DNA of 64,000 nucleotides from Branchiostoma floridae (lineage: Eukaryota; Chordata; Leptocardii; Amphioxiformes; Branchiostomatidae). The stretch lies in NCBI RefSeq assembly GCF_000003815.2, contig NC_049991.1, positions 5,551,822 through 5,615,821 of the forward strand. The letters are read 5' to 3'. This document shows, one piece after another, positions 12,826-23,800 of this stretch (within the stretch, counting starts at the first letter, position 1; each line of letters opens with the position of its first letter). Both the position numbers and the translations under genes were made by a program. Under the pieces are notes generated by a model. The model worked only from the letters and a program-made list of their open reading frames with translations. It had not been told where the DNA came from and searched no databases.

Positions 12826-12938
12826 CACTCTCCAAGAAGAGGTTAGGCTCCAGCTGTTTTTGGACGATTTTTAGGCTTTTTTATCGGGCGTTCTATTTTG
12901 TACCGTTTTGTTGATGTTCTGCAAAACGGTACAAAATA
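12826..12938. mobile_element. Left half of a family A MITE
   Basis: Starts CTCTCCAAGAAGAGGTTAGG and follows the 13851-14039 copy, but the expected right half is missing. A different TIR element (12939-13362) interrupts it. Confidence 0.6.
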
Positions 12939-13362
12939 GGGCTGGGTACCGGTACAGAAAATTCAGGTCCAGGTCCGGTTCAGGTCCAAAGGATCAGGTC
13001 CAGGTCCGGACCTGAACCTGGACCTGATTCAGTATGACTCATACCAATGGTCCATTTCACTACAAAGAAATCTGTTTGGTGGAGTATTAGACTTACACTG
13101 GCGTTTTAAAATCCTACAACGCTAACTAACCTGTACGATTGGCTGTAAAACTTGGTAGAAATTACTATAAACTCTACTCTACTTCACTCTTGTTATTTTC
13201 TTCCACCTGCAAGCGCCAAAACGTCTGATAAAATAATCTGTTAATTTTTTAATCGGTCCAACATGCGGTCCACCTAATTTTGTCAGGTCCGGTTTTTCTG
13301 GACCGGTCCAATAAGAAAAAACGGTTTTGTACCGGTACACTGTACCGATACCCTTAGCCCTA
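12939..13362. mobile_element. TIR element nested in a MITE
   Basis: Ends GGGCTGGGTACCGGTAC and GTACCGATACCCTTAGCCC are imperfect complements. GTACAAAATA is directly repeated at 12929-12938 and 13363-13372. The interior is built from AGGTCCAGGTCCGG-type repeats in both orientations. A degenerate relative lies at about 40755-40940. Confidence 0.6.
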
Positions 13363-13850
13363 GTACAAAATAGAAAAACAATTAGACAATCATGCGACAA
13401 TTTGAAGCAGGTAATGATAATAATGACCAAGAATACACCAAAAATACATCAATGGTACGTTTACTTAAACATATACCCTGTACAATACCACATTGCAATT
13501 GCACCACATATTCAGACAATTGCAAGCAGTGCCCACTATTGCACTTTACTTTTGCAGGTCCACCGTGAAAAATATAATATACGAGACACATACTTTTTGT
13601 TATGTGCAAACTTCCACAGAAAATAGCTTTTCTTTCATACAAAATGAGAAGGCAACAATAGATATGGGTATAGAGCTCTATATAAACTTACAATATTAAA
13701 AGCATTCTTTTCCACTTGTAGAAAAAAAATAGTGCTTCATATACAGTTGTATGTGGCATTTCACTAACATTTTTGTTACTTCAAAACATTTATAAGACTT
13801 ATTACACATCTTTTGCTTTAAGGACAAGTAATCTCTACTTGTCAAAACCC

Positions 13851-14039
13851 TACTCTTCAAGCAGAAGTTCAGCTCTGGCTGTTTTTGAATTTTTTTAGGC
13901 ATTTTTACCTACTTCCTTTTTTTGTACCTTTTTGTTTATGTCTTGCAGCCATAGAGAAAATGGAACAAAATAGAAAGCCCAATAAAAATGCCTAAACATG
14001 TGAAAAACAGCTGGAGCCTAACCTCTGCTTGGAGAGTAA
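13851..14039. mobile_element. hAT-like MITE, family A copy 2
   Basis: TIRs TACTCTTCAAGCAGAAGTTC and complement ACCTCTGCTTGGAGAGTA, with exact 8-bp duplication CAAAACCC (13843-13850 and 14040-14047). Same family as 280-489. It lies downstream of the DGKE stop codon. Confidence 0.8.
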
Positions 14040-14321
14040 CAAAACCCATCAACTCTTCAGTCTTTGACTTTTCCTGTACACATTTCACATAAATAAAGTC
14101 CATTTCATTTACATTACCACAAAATAGTTTTTCTAAAATATATATGGCTGGAATGGTATCAGCTTTAGTAGCAAACATCACTATATACCTCTGTTCATGA
14201 AACTACGTACCGATGAATGTTGAAATTGCAACAAAGAGCATAGCGCCTTTAGTTTCTTCGACTTAAGGAAATGCTTGCTCAAAAAAGGTTCACTTATGAT
14301 CTATGTTGAATAAAGCAGCTA

Positions 14322-14499
14322 CAGTCAAACCTGTATTAGGGGCCACCTCTACAGAGGGGCCACCTGTCCATAGTGGCCACTTTTTGTCGGTCCCTTGGGT
14401 ATTTTATCTACAAGTTACCACCTCTATACAGAGGCCACCTGTCTATAGTGGCCACATTTGTCCGGTCCCTTGAGTGGCCGCTATAGACAGGTTTGACTG
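14322..14499. mobile_element. Mariner-like MITE (TA target)
   Basis: CAGTCAAACCTGT at the left and ACAGGTTTGACTG at the right are perfect complements, flanked by TA on both sides. The interior repeats a GGCCACCTGTC(T/C)ATAGTGGCCAC motif twice. The TA duplication and CAGT ends suggest Tc1/mariner. Confidence 0.7.
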
Positions 14500-14764
14500 T
14501 ATCTTTTTCAGACCCCAAGACAATGAAACATAGTAGTAGTAGTAAAGTCATACAGTGTATTACAGCACTGTTGCGGTTATACCGCCCCTTATGGGAAACA
14601 TAGTGAGATAAAATGTTAATATTAAGTTGTGGATGCATTTATCATCCCTATTCTGTTTACCAATCTCTGAGACGCCTTCACTAAAGCTGTCCACCACACA
14701 CATATGAGCCCGGAATCTCGTGCCGTACTACTACATAAGGCTTCACAGTCCACTGCAGTTGACA

Positions 14765-14896
14765 CTACTCGTGATGCTCCGATTTCTTCAGCATGTTTAC
14801 CCTGTTCCTGAGGGAAATGGTGATGGTAGCAGAGCCCTGCTCCCAGGGTTCCCCATCAACCTGCACGGGCATCTTGGTCCCTTTCTGGAGAGTCAG
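14765..14896 (-). CDS. DGKE: DGKE last coding exon
   Basis: Acceptor CATCCCCAG, phase 0, 43 codons plus TAG. Encodes [20 protein letters not shown], the conserved DGK C-terminal block, then a short basic tail ending SEHHE. It is about 8.9 kb from exon 10. No convincing AATAAA was found on this strand just downstream, so the 3' end is unknown. Confidence 0.93.
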   Translation of the reverse strand: MTLQKGTKMPVQVDGEPWEQGSATITISLRNRVNMLKKSEHHE

Positions 14897-17800
14897 CTGG
14901 GGATGGGGTGAGAAAAACAAATTAAGTCAGATACTGTAAACACTAGAATTGATGAAAATTCTAGGTACATTTTTGATACATTATGTTACAGGGTTCTAGC
15001 TAGTGCATTTTAGCGTAGCGGGCCACTACCCTAAGACAAGGGCCGCTACGCCAATTTTCAACTAGTGAAGTGGTGCTTTGCCATCATTTGCTTGTTCAAC
15101 AATGTGTAATCAATGTCTGAACAATGAAAAATGATTATATGCCACTCAAAACTGACAAAACAAGAAATCTTTTTAAAAAAGCTGTGCCTTGCCGCGTATT
15201 TTATGTTATTTTGGTAAGTTAGACTAGATTCTACGCTTAAAAATCCCGAGTTCCACATGTCGCCCCCCTCCCCCCTCATTATCATAATTTATGTCAGATG
15301 AATTATTGGCACATTAAACAGGTTTTGTAAAACTTTTTGACCCACAATGAATATGCATTATTTTTTATTACAAACTAAGTTCCTTCTGATGCAATTTGTG
15401 ATATATATTTATATATACATGGTGAGTTAAAGCGTAGATTTATTACGCTGGACCACATACAGTAACATGCGTCTAGAAGAGCGTTTTAATACTCGCCTGG
15501 AATGCACCATTGTCTAACTAAGCCATGAAACTCGGCACGTTGATCACTTCATTGTGACAATGTGTTTTTGCCCGTATGTGGTTCGAAAGTCGGTCGAACT
15601 CTGGGCTTTGATGAGTTGATCTATTGGTTTGAAAGTCGGTTGAACTCTGGGCTTGTTGAGTTGATCTAATGGTTTGCAAGTCGGTTGAACTCTGGGCTTT
15701 AATGAGTTGATCTAAAACTGCAGAATCTAGTTGCAGCATTGTGGTTTACTTCTGCCCCCCGCCCATTGCGTTGACTGGGCTGAGAGGGGCAGAGGTGGTT
15801 CATCCATTGTGGGGCGTTCGCCCTGTTTCGCATCTGCAACATCTAGTTGCAGCATTGTAGTTTCTGCTGTCCCCCGCCCATTATATAGACTGGGCTGAGA
15901 GGGGGCAGAGGTCATCCATTGTAGGACGCTGCTCTGTTTTGCATTTCAAGGGTTGAGACAGACAGTGGTGTCCATTTTGTCTGAGTGGAAATTTCCACTT
16001 GGGCTTGCTCCTTGGCAAATTTAGCAATTTAGTTTGAGAACCAGTAGCGCCCGGAGAGGCTGCCTAGTTTATTGGTTCGTACTTGGTTGTTCTTTAAGCG
16101 TGTCAGTTTGGTTACACGCCTTCAGTTACGTTACGTTTTCAACCCTTGCTGCCCGTGGAGGCTGTCTGATTTACAGGTAGTGTTTTTCAGGGTCTCTGGC
16201 AGCTCTGTCTGCTCATATTTTGGTTCCTTTTTAGTTTTATTTGGTTCTAGTTAAAGCTGCATTATGAAGCGTCCTCTTTCAATAAAAGTTGCCGTGTACC
16301 GTGATCGGTTAACGTATGAACAAGTGTTTACTTTGCTGAGCGAGGTTTCGGCTCCCATGAGCAGCATTCAGGCTGTTCAGTCTCTGGGACCAAACTCATT
16401 CGATGTGTCATTTTCCTCGGTACACGAGCGTACATTGTATGCGGGGAAACTGTCTGGTTTAGACGCCGTGGATGTGTCATCTTACGCGGCGGCGGAGATA
16501 ATTGTCACGGCCACAAGAATTCCGTATGAGCTCGATGACAACTATGTCAGGAACTGGTTAAATCAATACTGTGCCGTCATCACGTCCCGTATGGTAACAT
16601 ACCGGGACAGACCGACCATCAAAAATGGGAACCGGCAATACAAAGTAGTTTTAAAGCCGGGATGCAATATCCCATCAGCATGGAAAATGTATGACGGGAG
16701 GATGGTTTTCTTTAGGTATGTGGGGCAGCCCCGTACCTGCTTGAGATGCAACCAGGAAGGGCATGAGTCGGCAAATTGTGCAGTAACATTTTGCAACAAA
16801 TGCCAGTCCATTGGGCATTTGGCCATGGATTGTACCAACGATGTTGTGTGCCTCAGTTGCAGGGCAGAGGGACATACGGCTCGCCGTTGTCCCCTGTCCT
16901 TCGCAAACAGGATTAAGATGGGAGCCAGTTGGGCTAAGAGCCAAGAGCTCCCGGCAGGTGTGAGTCAGGTCCGTGAACACCATGATGGAGGGGTTCCTCA
17001 GGCTGCAAATAAGCCTGATCGGTCGGAACTGGCCCATGTTTCTGACGCAGAGTCTGGTGTATCTGATCCTGTTTCGCCTCCAGGTCACCCTGGCAGTGTG
17101 GACCCGGGTACTTCTTCGGCTGTGAAGTCGGATGTTTCTTCTCCGGTCGCGGAGTCGGAGGCTTCTCCTCCGGTCGCGGTGGTTGAGCCGTCTGAGGACG
17201 TGCTGTCGGAGGCCGCTCCTTCGCTGACCAAGTTTTCTCCGGTCGCGGTGGTTGAGCCGTCTGAGGACTTGCTGTCGGGGGCCGCTCCTTCTCTGACCAA
17301 GTTTTCTCCGGTCGCGGTGGTTGAGCCGTCTGAGGACGTGCTGTCGGAGGCCGCTCCTTCTCTGGCCAAGCCTGGCCTTTCTTCCTCTTCTAGCGAGCAG
17401 GTACCCTCAACATCTGCTGCTCTGGTACCGGCCCCTCGCGCCCGGTCCCAGAGAAGGAGGCGTAAGGCGGCCAGTCCAATCCGACCTGTTACTCGTCGGT
17501 ACATGTGTCAGGGTTGTGAGTTGGATTACACAATCACTCTGGAGGTGGTGTCTTGTCATCAGTGCAAGGCAGACATAACTCCAGAATCTGCTCTCCTTGC
17601 TTTCTGTGAGGGCCCAGTTTGTCAAAGCGATAATCGCCTCTTTCTTTGTCAGAGCTGCCATGATGGCAACTCTGATATTGCTGACAAAGATTCCAGGAAA
17701 AGGTGTAGGGGCGATTCCAGTGAGGGATCTGCCTCTGCAAAGACTTTGTCGAAAGGAAAAAAGATTCGTAAGGAGCCGGATTCCGACTCCAGTCTTGTTA

Positions 17801-20800
17801 TCGAGGAGTTTCCCTCGGAGAGTCTTCGTTCTGTGGACGGTAACGAGTCTGACTCTACTGTTGGCTCCAGAAGCCTCATCATTGATGAGGATACTTCGGA
17901 TGCCTCTCAGGCTCCAAGTCCCGATTTGGTAGCAAAGGCGAGAGCCATTGTCATCTCCTCTGACTTGTACAAGAATAAGGCTGTCTTTGTGTGCAACCAG
18001 TTTATTTCTCATGGTTGTGACGAACTCTTGCATAGTTTTAGGTCTTTGAAATCCCACCTTGCAAAGGCGCATGGCATCTCCGGGGACGTTGTGCCTTGTA
18101 AGGTTGGTAATTGTTCGAGGTTTTTTAAAACCACGATGTTATGTCTCAAGCACCTCTACAATGTCCACCCCCAATTTGTTAACCGAATTGGTGTGGAAGG
18201 AATTGATGATCTGTACCACTAATTCCTCACATTCCGATGTTGTTTGACATTCCTTCTCTATGTAGCCTCATGGTTCTTATTGCTACACTCAATGTCTGTG
18301 GGCTCCGTAGTCCGCAGAAGAGGAGGCAGGTTTTCGGCTTTTGCCGTCAACATAAATTTGACGTTGTTTGCCTCCAAGAGTGCCATGTTTCGTCAACATC
18401 TGAAGCGGTGCTCTGGGAGAAGGAATGGGGAGGCCAAGCGTTTTGGGCATTGGGCTCCTCCCAATCTAGAGGTGTGGGTATTTTACTCTCTCCATCTTTC
18501 AATTTTGATGTGGTTAAAAAGTCTTGTGACGATAGTGGGCGTGTTGTCTGTGTCGTCTTGTCCGATGGTGTGCGTAATTTCAAAGTTTGTAACATGTATG
18601 CTCCTAACATTTCTGCGGAGCGTACTGGATTTTTTAAAAAATTGTATAAGTTTCTGTCGGGGGCTGAGCCCCTTATTTTGTGCGGTGATTTTAACTGCGT
18701 TGAAGATGTTGATATTGATAAGAGGGGCGGGAACCCGGCTCATGGTAGTGGCGGTTCCACCATTTTAAAAGACATTTGCGCCGATTTTAATGTGCATGAC
18801 TCTTGGAGACATGAGAATCCTTCTAAAAAGGTCTTCACTTGGAGACAGCCGACCAAAGGTATTGCCTGTCGGCTGGACCGATTTTATTCGTCTAAATGCC
18901 TCGTCGTTTCAAACTACTGTTTTTTACCCGCATATTTTACAGACCATGACTGTGTGTCCTTGTCAATTTTACCGGATGTGAAGAAGAAGCCTGGCTTGTG
19001 GAAATGTAATGTATCGATTTTAAAAAGAGACAAAGTTTTAAATGATTTTAAACTCGCTTTTAACAATTGGAAGACTTTGAAACCAGGTTTTCCTTCTTTG
19101 CGAGCCTGGTGGGATGATGTAAAGGCTAGAACTCGCTCTCTCCTGATCAGAATTTCTTGTGAACTGGCTAGGGAGAGACGGGAGTCCATGTTTACCTTGA
19201 ATAATGAACTTGTCGATCTCACCAACAAGATGAACGACGGGGCCTCTTCGGCGGACATCTTGCGTAGGTATGAATGTACTAAGTCTTCCTTGTCCGAGTT
19301 GTCCGCTGAGGAGGCTCGCGGTGCTTTTGTTCGGTCCAGAGTCAAGCAATTTGTCGAGGGGGAAAAATGTACCTCGTATTTTGTAAGCCAGGCCTCTTCC
19401 CGAAGTAGGCAGCGACGCATTTCTTCGGTCAGAGATTCTACTGGACGTATTGTCCAAGATGACGAGGAGATTTTAGATGTTTTTAAGCTATTTTATGAAG
19501 ACCTTTTTAGTGCTGAGCCTATTGATAAGTGTGAGGCGAATAACCTTTGTAACAATTTAGAAGGGTCTTTGGATCCTGATGAAGTCTCTTCATTAGAAGG
19601 TCCTCTTTCATTGGATGAGCTTTGGGCTGCATTGCGCAGTATGGAGAATAATAAGTCCCCTGGCAGTGACGGTCTCCCGAAGGAATTTTATGTCGCTTTC
19701 TGGGACGTCATTGCCGGGGATCTCCTCTCAGTTTTTGAGGAAGTTTTTTCGACTGGCGAGCTCTCTCAGAGCCAGAGTTTTGGTGTTATTACTCTCCTTC
19801 CAAAAAAAGGGGACCCTCTGGACCCGAAGAACCGTCGCCCAATCTCTTTGTTAAATTGCGATTATAAGATTCTTGCAAAGGTTCTTAACAATAGGCTTAA
19901 GATGGTTGCCGCCTCGGTCATCAGTCCTGACCAGACATGCGGTATACCAGGCCGGTCGATACAATGTAACCTACTTTTGATGAGAGATATCGTTACATAT
20001 GTTAATATGAATAACTTTGACTGTGCGATCATTTCTCTGGATCAGGCCAAGGCCTTTGATAGAGTGAATATTGATTTTCTTCACTTGACTCTTGCGAAGA
20101 TGGGTTTTGGCCCGGTTTTTCGCAAATGGGTTGCTATATTGTACCACAACATTACCAGTGCTGTTTCCGTCAATGGGTCGCTATCATCTTCTTTTTCTCT
20201 CTCAAGAGGTGTTCGGCAGGGGTGCCCTATGTCACCCCTGCTGTACGCAATTTCTTTGGAGCCATTTGCCGCTACAGTAAGGGCCGACGCTGCGATTCAC
20301 GGCCTCAGGTTGCCTGGTGGCCGTGAAGTTAAGATCTCGCAGTATGCGGACGATAACTCGGCTATTGTTACAACCGATGAGTCGATCCGCCGGCTCTTTG
20401 CTGTTATTGACATGTATAACAGAGGTTCCGGGTCTCTTTTAAATCTTGACAAATGTATGGGTCTCTGGCTAGGTAGTTGGAGGAAAAGACTCGATTGTCC
20501 GAAGAATTTTAAATGGACATCTGTATCCATACGTTTATTGGGAGGTACTTTTGGAAGTGTTAATATGCCTTTAGTCAACTGGAGGGAGAGGCAAGCTAAG
20601 TTTGAAGCGGTTCTGCGAAAGTGGGACAGCTTCTCTTTATCCTTCGCTGGCAAGGTTGTCGTCGTTAATAACCTTGCTTTCTCTACTTTGTGGTATATTG
20701 CTCCTGTATTTTCTCCTCCCGAGTCAGTCGTCAAGGACATTACGAGAGCCGTCTTTAAGTTTTTCTGGAGTTCTCGTGCAGAAATGGTCTCTAGACAGAC

Positions 20801-23800
20801 AGTTATGCTACCTTTGGACAAAGGTGGATGGGATCTCATTGATTTTGGAGTGAAGGCCAATTGTTTTTATTGTCGGCCGTTTACCAATATTCTTGACCGG
20901 CCGGATCTTCCATGGGTCCAGTTGGCAAAATATTGGCTGGGTTTTTTTGCCCGTCGTTTTGAACCATCGTCGTGGTCTAACAGTTCCCCCCACTCTCCTG
21001 AGGCTCCACCTCACTATTCTTTGATGCGGAAGCTCACCTTGGAATTTGTTAATGCTTCTGCTTCGAAGACTTGGGACAAGATATGCACCGTGCAGTCTTT
21101 GTACAAAGCTGCCATTTTAGCTCGTTCTCATACCCCTTCCGCTTGTTTTTTAGAGCGGGGTGTTGATTGGTCGCTTGTTTTTTCAACGGTGCATAACACT
21201 CTCCTTGAGAATAACCTAAAGGAGCTTTCCTGGAAGGTCGCACATGGGGCTCTCAAAACCAACTACTTGACTTGTTCGATTTGGCACAGAACTCCTTCCC
21301 CTCTTTGTCCGAGGAGAAACTGTAGAGCTACGGAGACCGTTACCCATGCCATCTGGTCTTGTGGCGAGGTGCTCCTGACCTGGACTTGGGTCGAAGGATT
21401 CATTAGGCGATGGGTGGTCTCTAGTTTTCGTGTTTCTCGCGCGGTCGCTCTCTATGGTGTTATGTCGTATACCCTGAAGAAGTGTAAGAGAGATGTCTGC
21501 ACCTACATTTTGGCCGTCGCTCGGTCTAAGATTTGGTGGTCCAGGTGTCAGGCTCTCTTTGACAATAATTTCGTATTTCACATTGAGCTGGTGTCTCTAA
21601 TCAAGGAGGCTCTTAGGTTTAAACTCAAGATGGAGTTTGTTCGACTTGGTTCTGAAAGTTTCTTGGCTGAGTGGTGCCAATCTGTTAGATGGGCAAGTGT
21701 GCGGACGGGAGTTTTGGTTCTACGTTTTTAGAAGTCCTTGTCGTAGTAGTCTTTGTTTGGTGCTACAGTCTGTCTTTGCTGTTGGTGGATTGTCTATTAG
21801 ATGTTCAGTGTGTGTGCTCAGTCCTTCACTATGGTGTTCCCCTTCTACTCTCTAGTCCTCTTTATAATTTCCAGTTTGCTTTGATGTGTCGTTTCTTGGC
21901 AGAAGGTTGGGCGGGTGCAAGTCTGCCTCGGGTGGAATGGCACATCATTTTTCTTTGTTTCCATTCATGAGTTGTTTCTTCTTATATTATGATGGTTTTC
22001 AGTTTGGTCTCTGTCTGTATTACTAAAACTGTTTGTATACCCAAAATAACAAAGGGCCTTTGGAAGGGGCTTTGGAAGGGCTGGGTTAACAGGTCCGTCC
22101 AACCATGGAAGAAAGCTGGCGTAAAGCCTTGCCTGGCGGCAAGGCAAAAATCCTTCAAATTACATGTGATGTTAACAGAGTGTCAACTTTTAACTCTACA
22201 TTTTCAAAATCTCACCGGGGGGTTGGGGGGTGGGGTTTGGTTTTTGGGCAAGACCCCCCTTCCACACCAATCTCCTGATTGGTCACTTCTCTACCATGCC
22301 ATTCGCACTACGCTAAAATGAAATCTTGGCTAGAACCCTGTGTTACTAGAGTTTGCAGTCAATTATCATAATACAAATACTTGTTTTATTGTAGCCTGGG
22401 TACCATCCAGGCAGTTGTTTGCTGCTATGTTCACTTCACACACCTACCCATCTGGGGAACTATATATAGAAATCTTTTGGTGTTTTGGAGCGCTCATTCG
22501 GACAGCCGTTTCAACAGGCCCTCCTGCAAGCAGACAGAGGGTGTTTCAAACGCCTGTTCGAATGAGTGCTCGAACTCATGGTTTACTAAACATACTTACT
22601 AAACATACTTTATTCAAAAGATGTGCTTCGCAGCCCCAAAACGGGCTGAATTATGCAACAAATTCACAGACTTGAAGTGTCCACTAACAACTGATTGATT
22701 CATCAAACTTTACATATTCGAGCGTCTGCGAAACAACATTATTCATGTGACCATATACATTTAAAATTGAATACTTAAAAGAGATAGATAATTCAATTAG
22801 GGAGTTCTGGAGTCCAATTGTCAAACAATATTTACATGCCCTGGTTGTGGAGTTCTATCGCCTGATACAGAAACGACTTTTGCAATCTTTGAGTTCTGCA
22901 TTTAGGCACAGTCATGTGGTTTTGGTTCCGTAGCGCCGGTCCAGTCTTGTGTAATCTGGTGCTAGGAACCATGGAGTGTAGCGGATGTTTGGCGTCCTGC
23001 ATTTGACTGAAGAGAGTTTTCACGGCTGACTCTCGTCTCTCCTGAAGGCTGGGGAGAGGGTTTGTTGGAACACTGTCATTGTTGATTATTTTTGCTGCCC
23101 TTCTCTGAACTGCTTCTAGTGTTTGTTTCTCTGCTAGGGTGCAACCAACATACACGACATTAGCATACTCTAGAACAGGTCTTATAAGGGTGGTGTAGAC
23201 TGTTTCTAGGTCCTCCGGTGGCATCCCACCTCTTTTTAGCATGCGGAAAAAGTGGAGGCGTGTCGACCCTTTCTTTGCCATGTGAGTGATTTGGCTGCTC
23301 CAGCCAAGGCTGCGGTGGAGTTTAAAACCAAGGTAAGTGGCACATTCGACAACCGGGACCTCCTTGCCTCCAAGGATGAGAGGAGGGGGAGCAGGAACAT
23401 TTCTTGAAAAGCAAATTCGTAGCTCATAGGACTTATCACCGTTCATTATCATATTGTTCTTGTCAGCCCAAGTGTCCAGATGAGTGGCTTCTTCTTGCAT
23501 AGTTGTGTCACTTGTAGCAGCGCTGCAGGGAATGGTTCTAGACAGTCCGATGTCATCATTCTTTAATGCACTCGTGTTCAGGGACCAATCACCACCCTCA
23601 ACCAAAATTTGGATGATTCGAGACATTAGAGATGTCAAGGTTTGCAGACGGAATAGCAGAGAAGCGACTGCATATAGTTTATAAAAAACATGTTGGCAAG
23701 AAGCAACAGTTAGATAGTGTATAATTAAATGTTGGAGCAAATTACTATTTGGATGATGCCCAGCACACAGAAAAAAATTTGCTGACACCCCTCCCCCATG

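Larger units (their letters stand above)
15725..22060 (+). mobile_element. Full-length Tx1/L1-like non-LTR retrotransposon
   Basis: Two long intact ORFs (652 and 1164 codons) in LINE order, with a leader bearing tandem monomers and a ~330-bp 3' region after ORF2. ORF1 has CCHC knuckles; ORF2 has an AP-type endonuclease, reverse transcriptase and Cys/His C-terminus as in the Tx1 branch of L1. It lies antisense to DGKE in the last intron. Outer edges are estimates: no poly(A) tail or LINE-specific target duplication was identified. Confidence 0.85.
14989..22340. mobile_element. CAGGG-ended DNA element carrying a nested LINE
   Basis: Left end CAGGGTTCTAGCTAG and right end GGCTAGAACCCTG are complementary. 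Inside them ATTTTAGCGTAG is also paired with CTACGCTAAAAT. The 5-bp repeat TGTTA flanks both ends (14984-14988 and 22341-22345). No transposase frame remains, and most of the interior is a LINE. The left end is only 92 bp from the DGKE last-exon acceptor. hAT-like by its ends, but the 5-bp duplication is atypical. Confidence 0.65.

Noticed and set aside
17407-18072. 221-codon minus-strand frame (and 17085-17504, 20297-20860)
   Set aside because: Shadows of LINE ORF1 and ORF2 in other frames.
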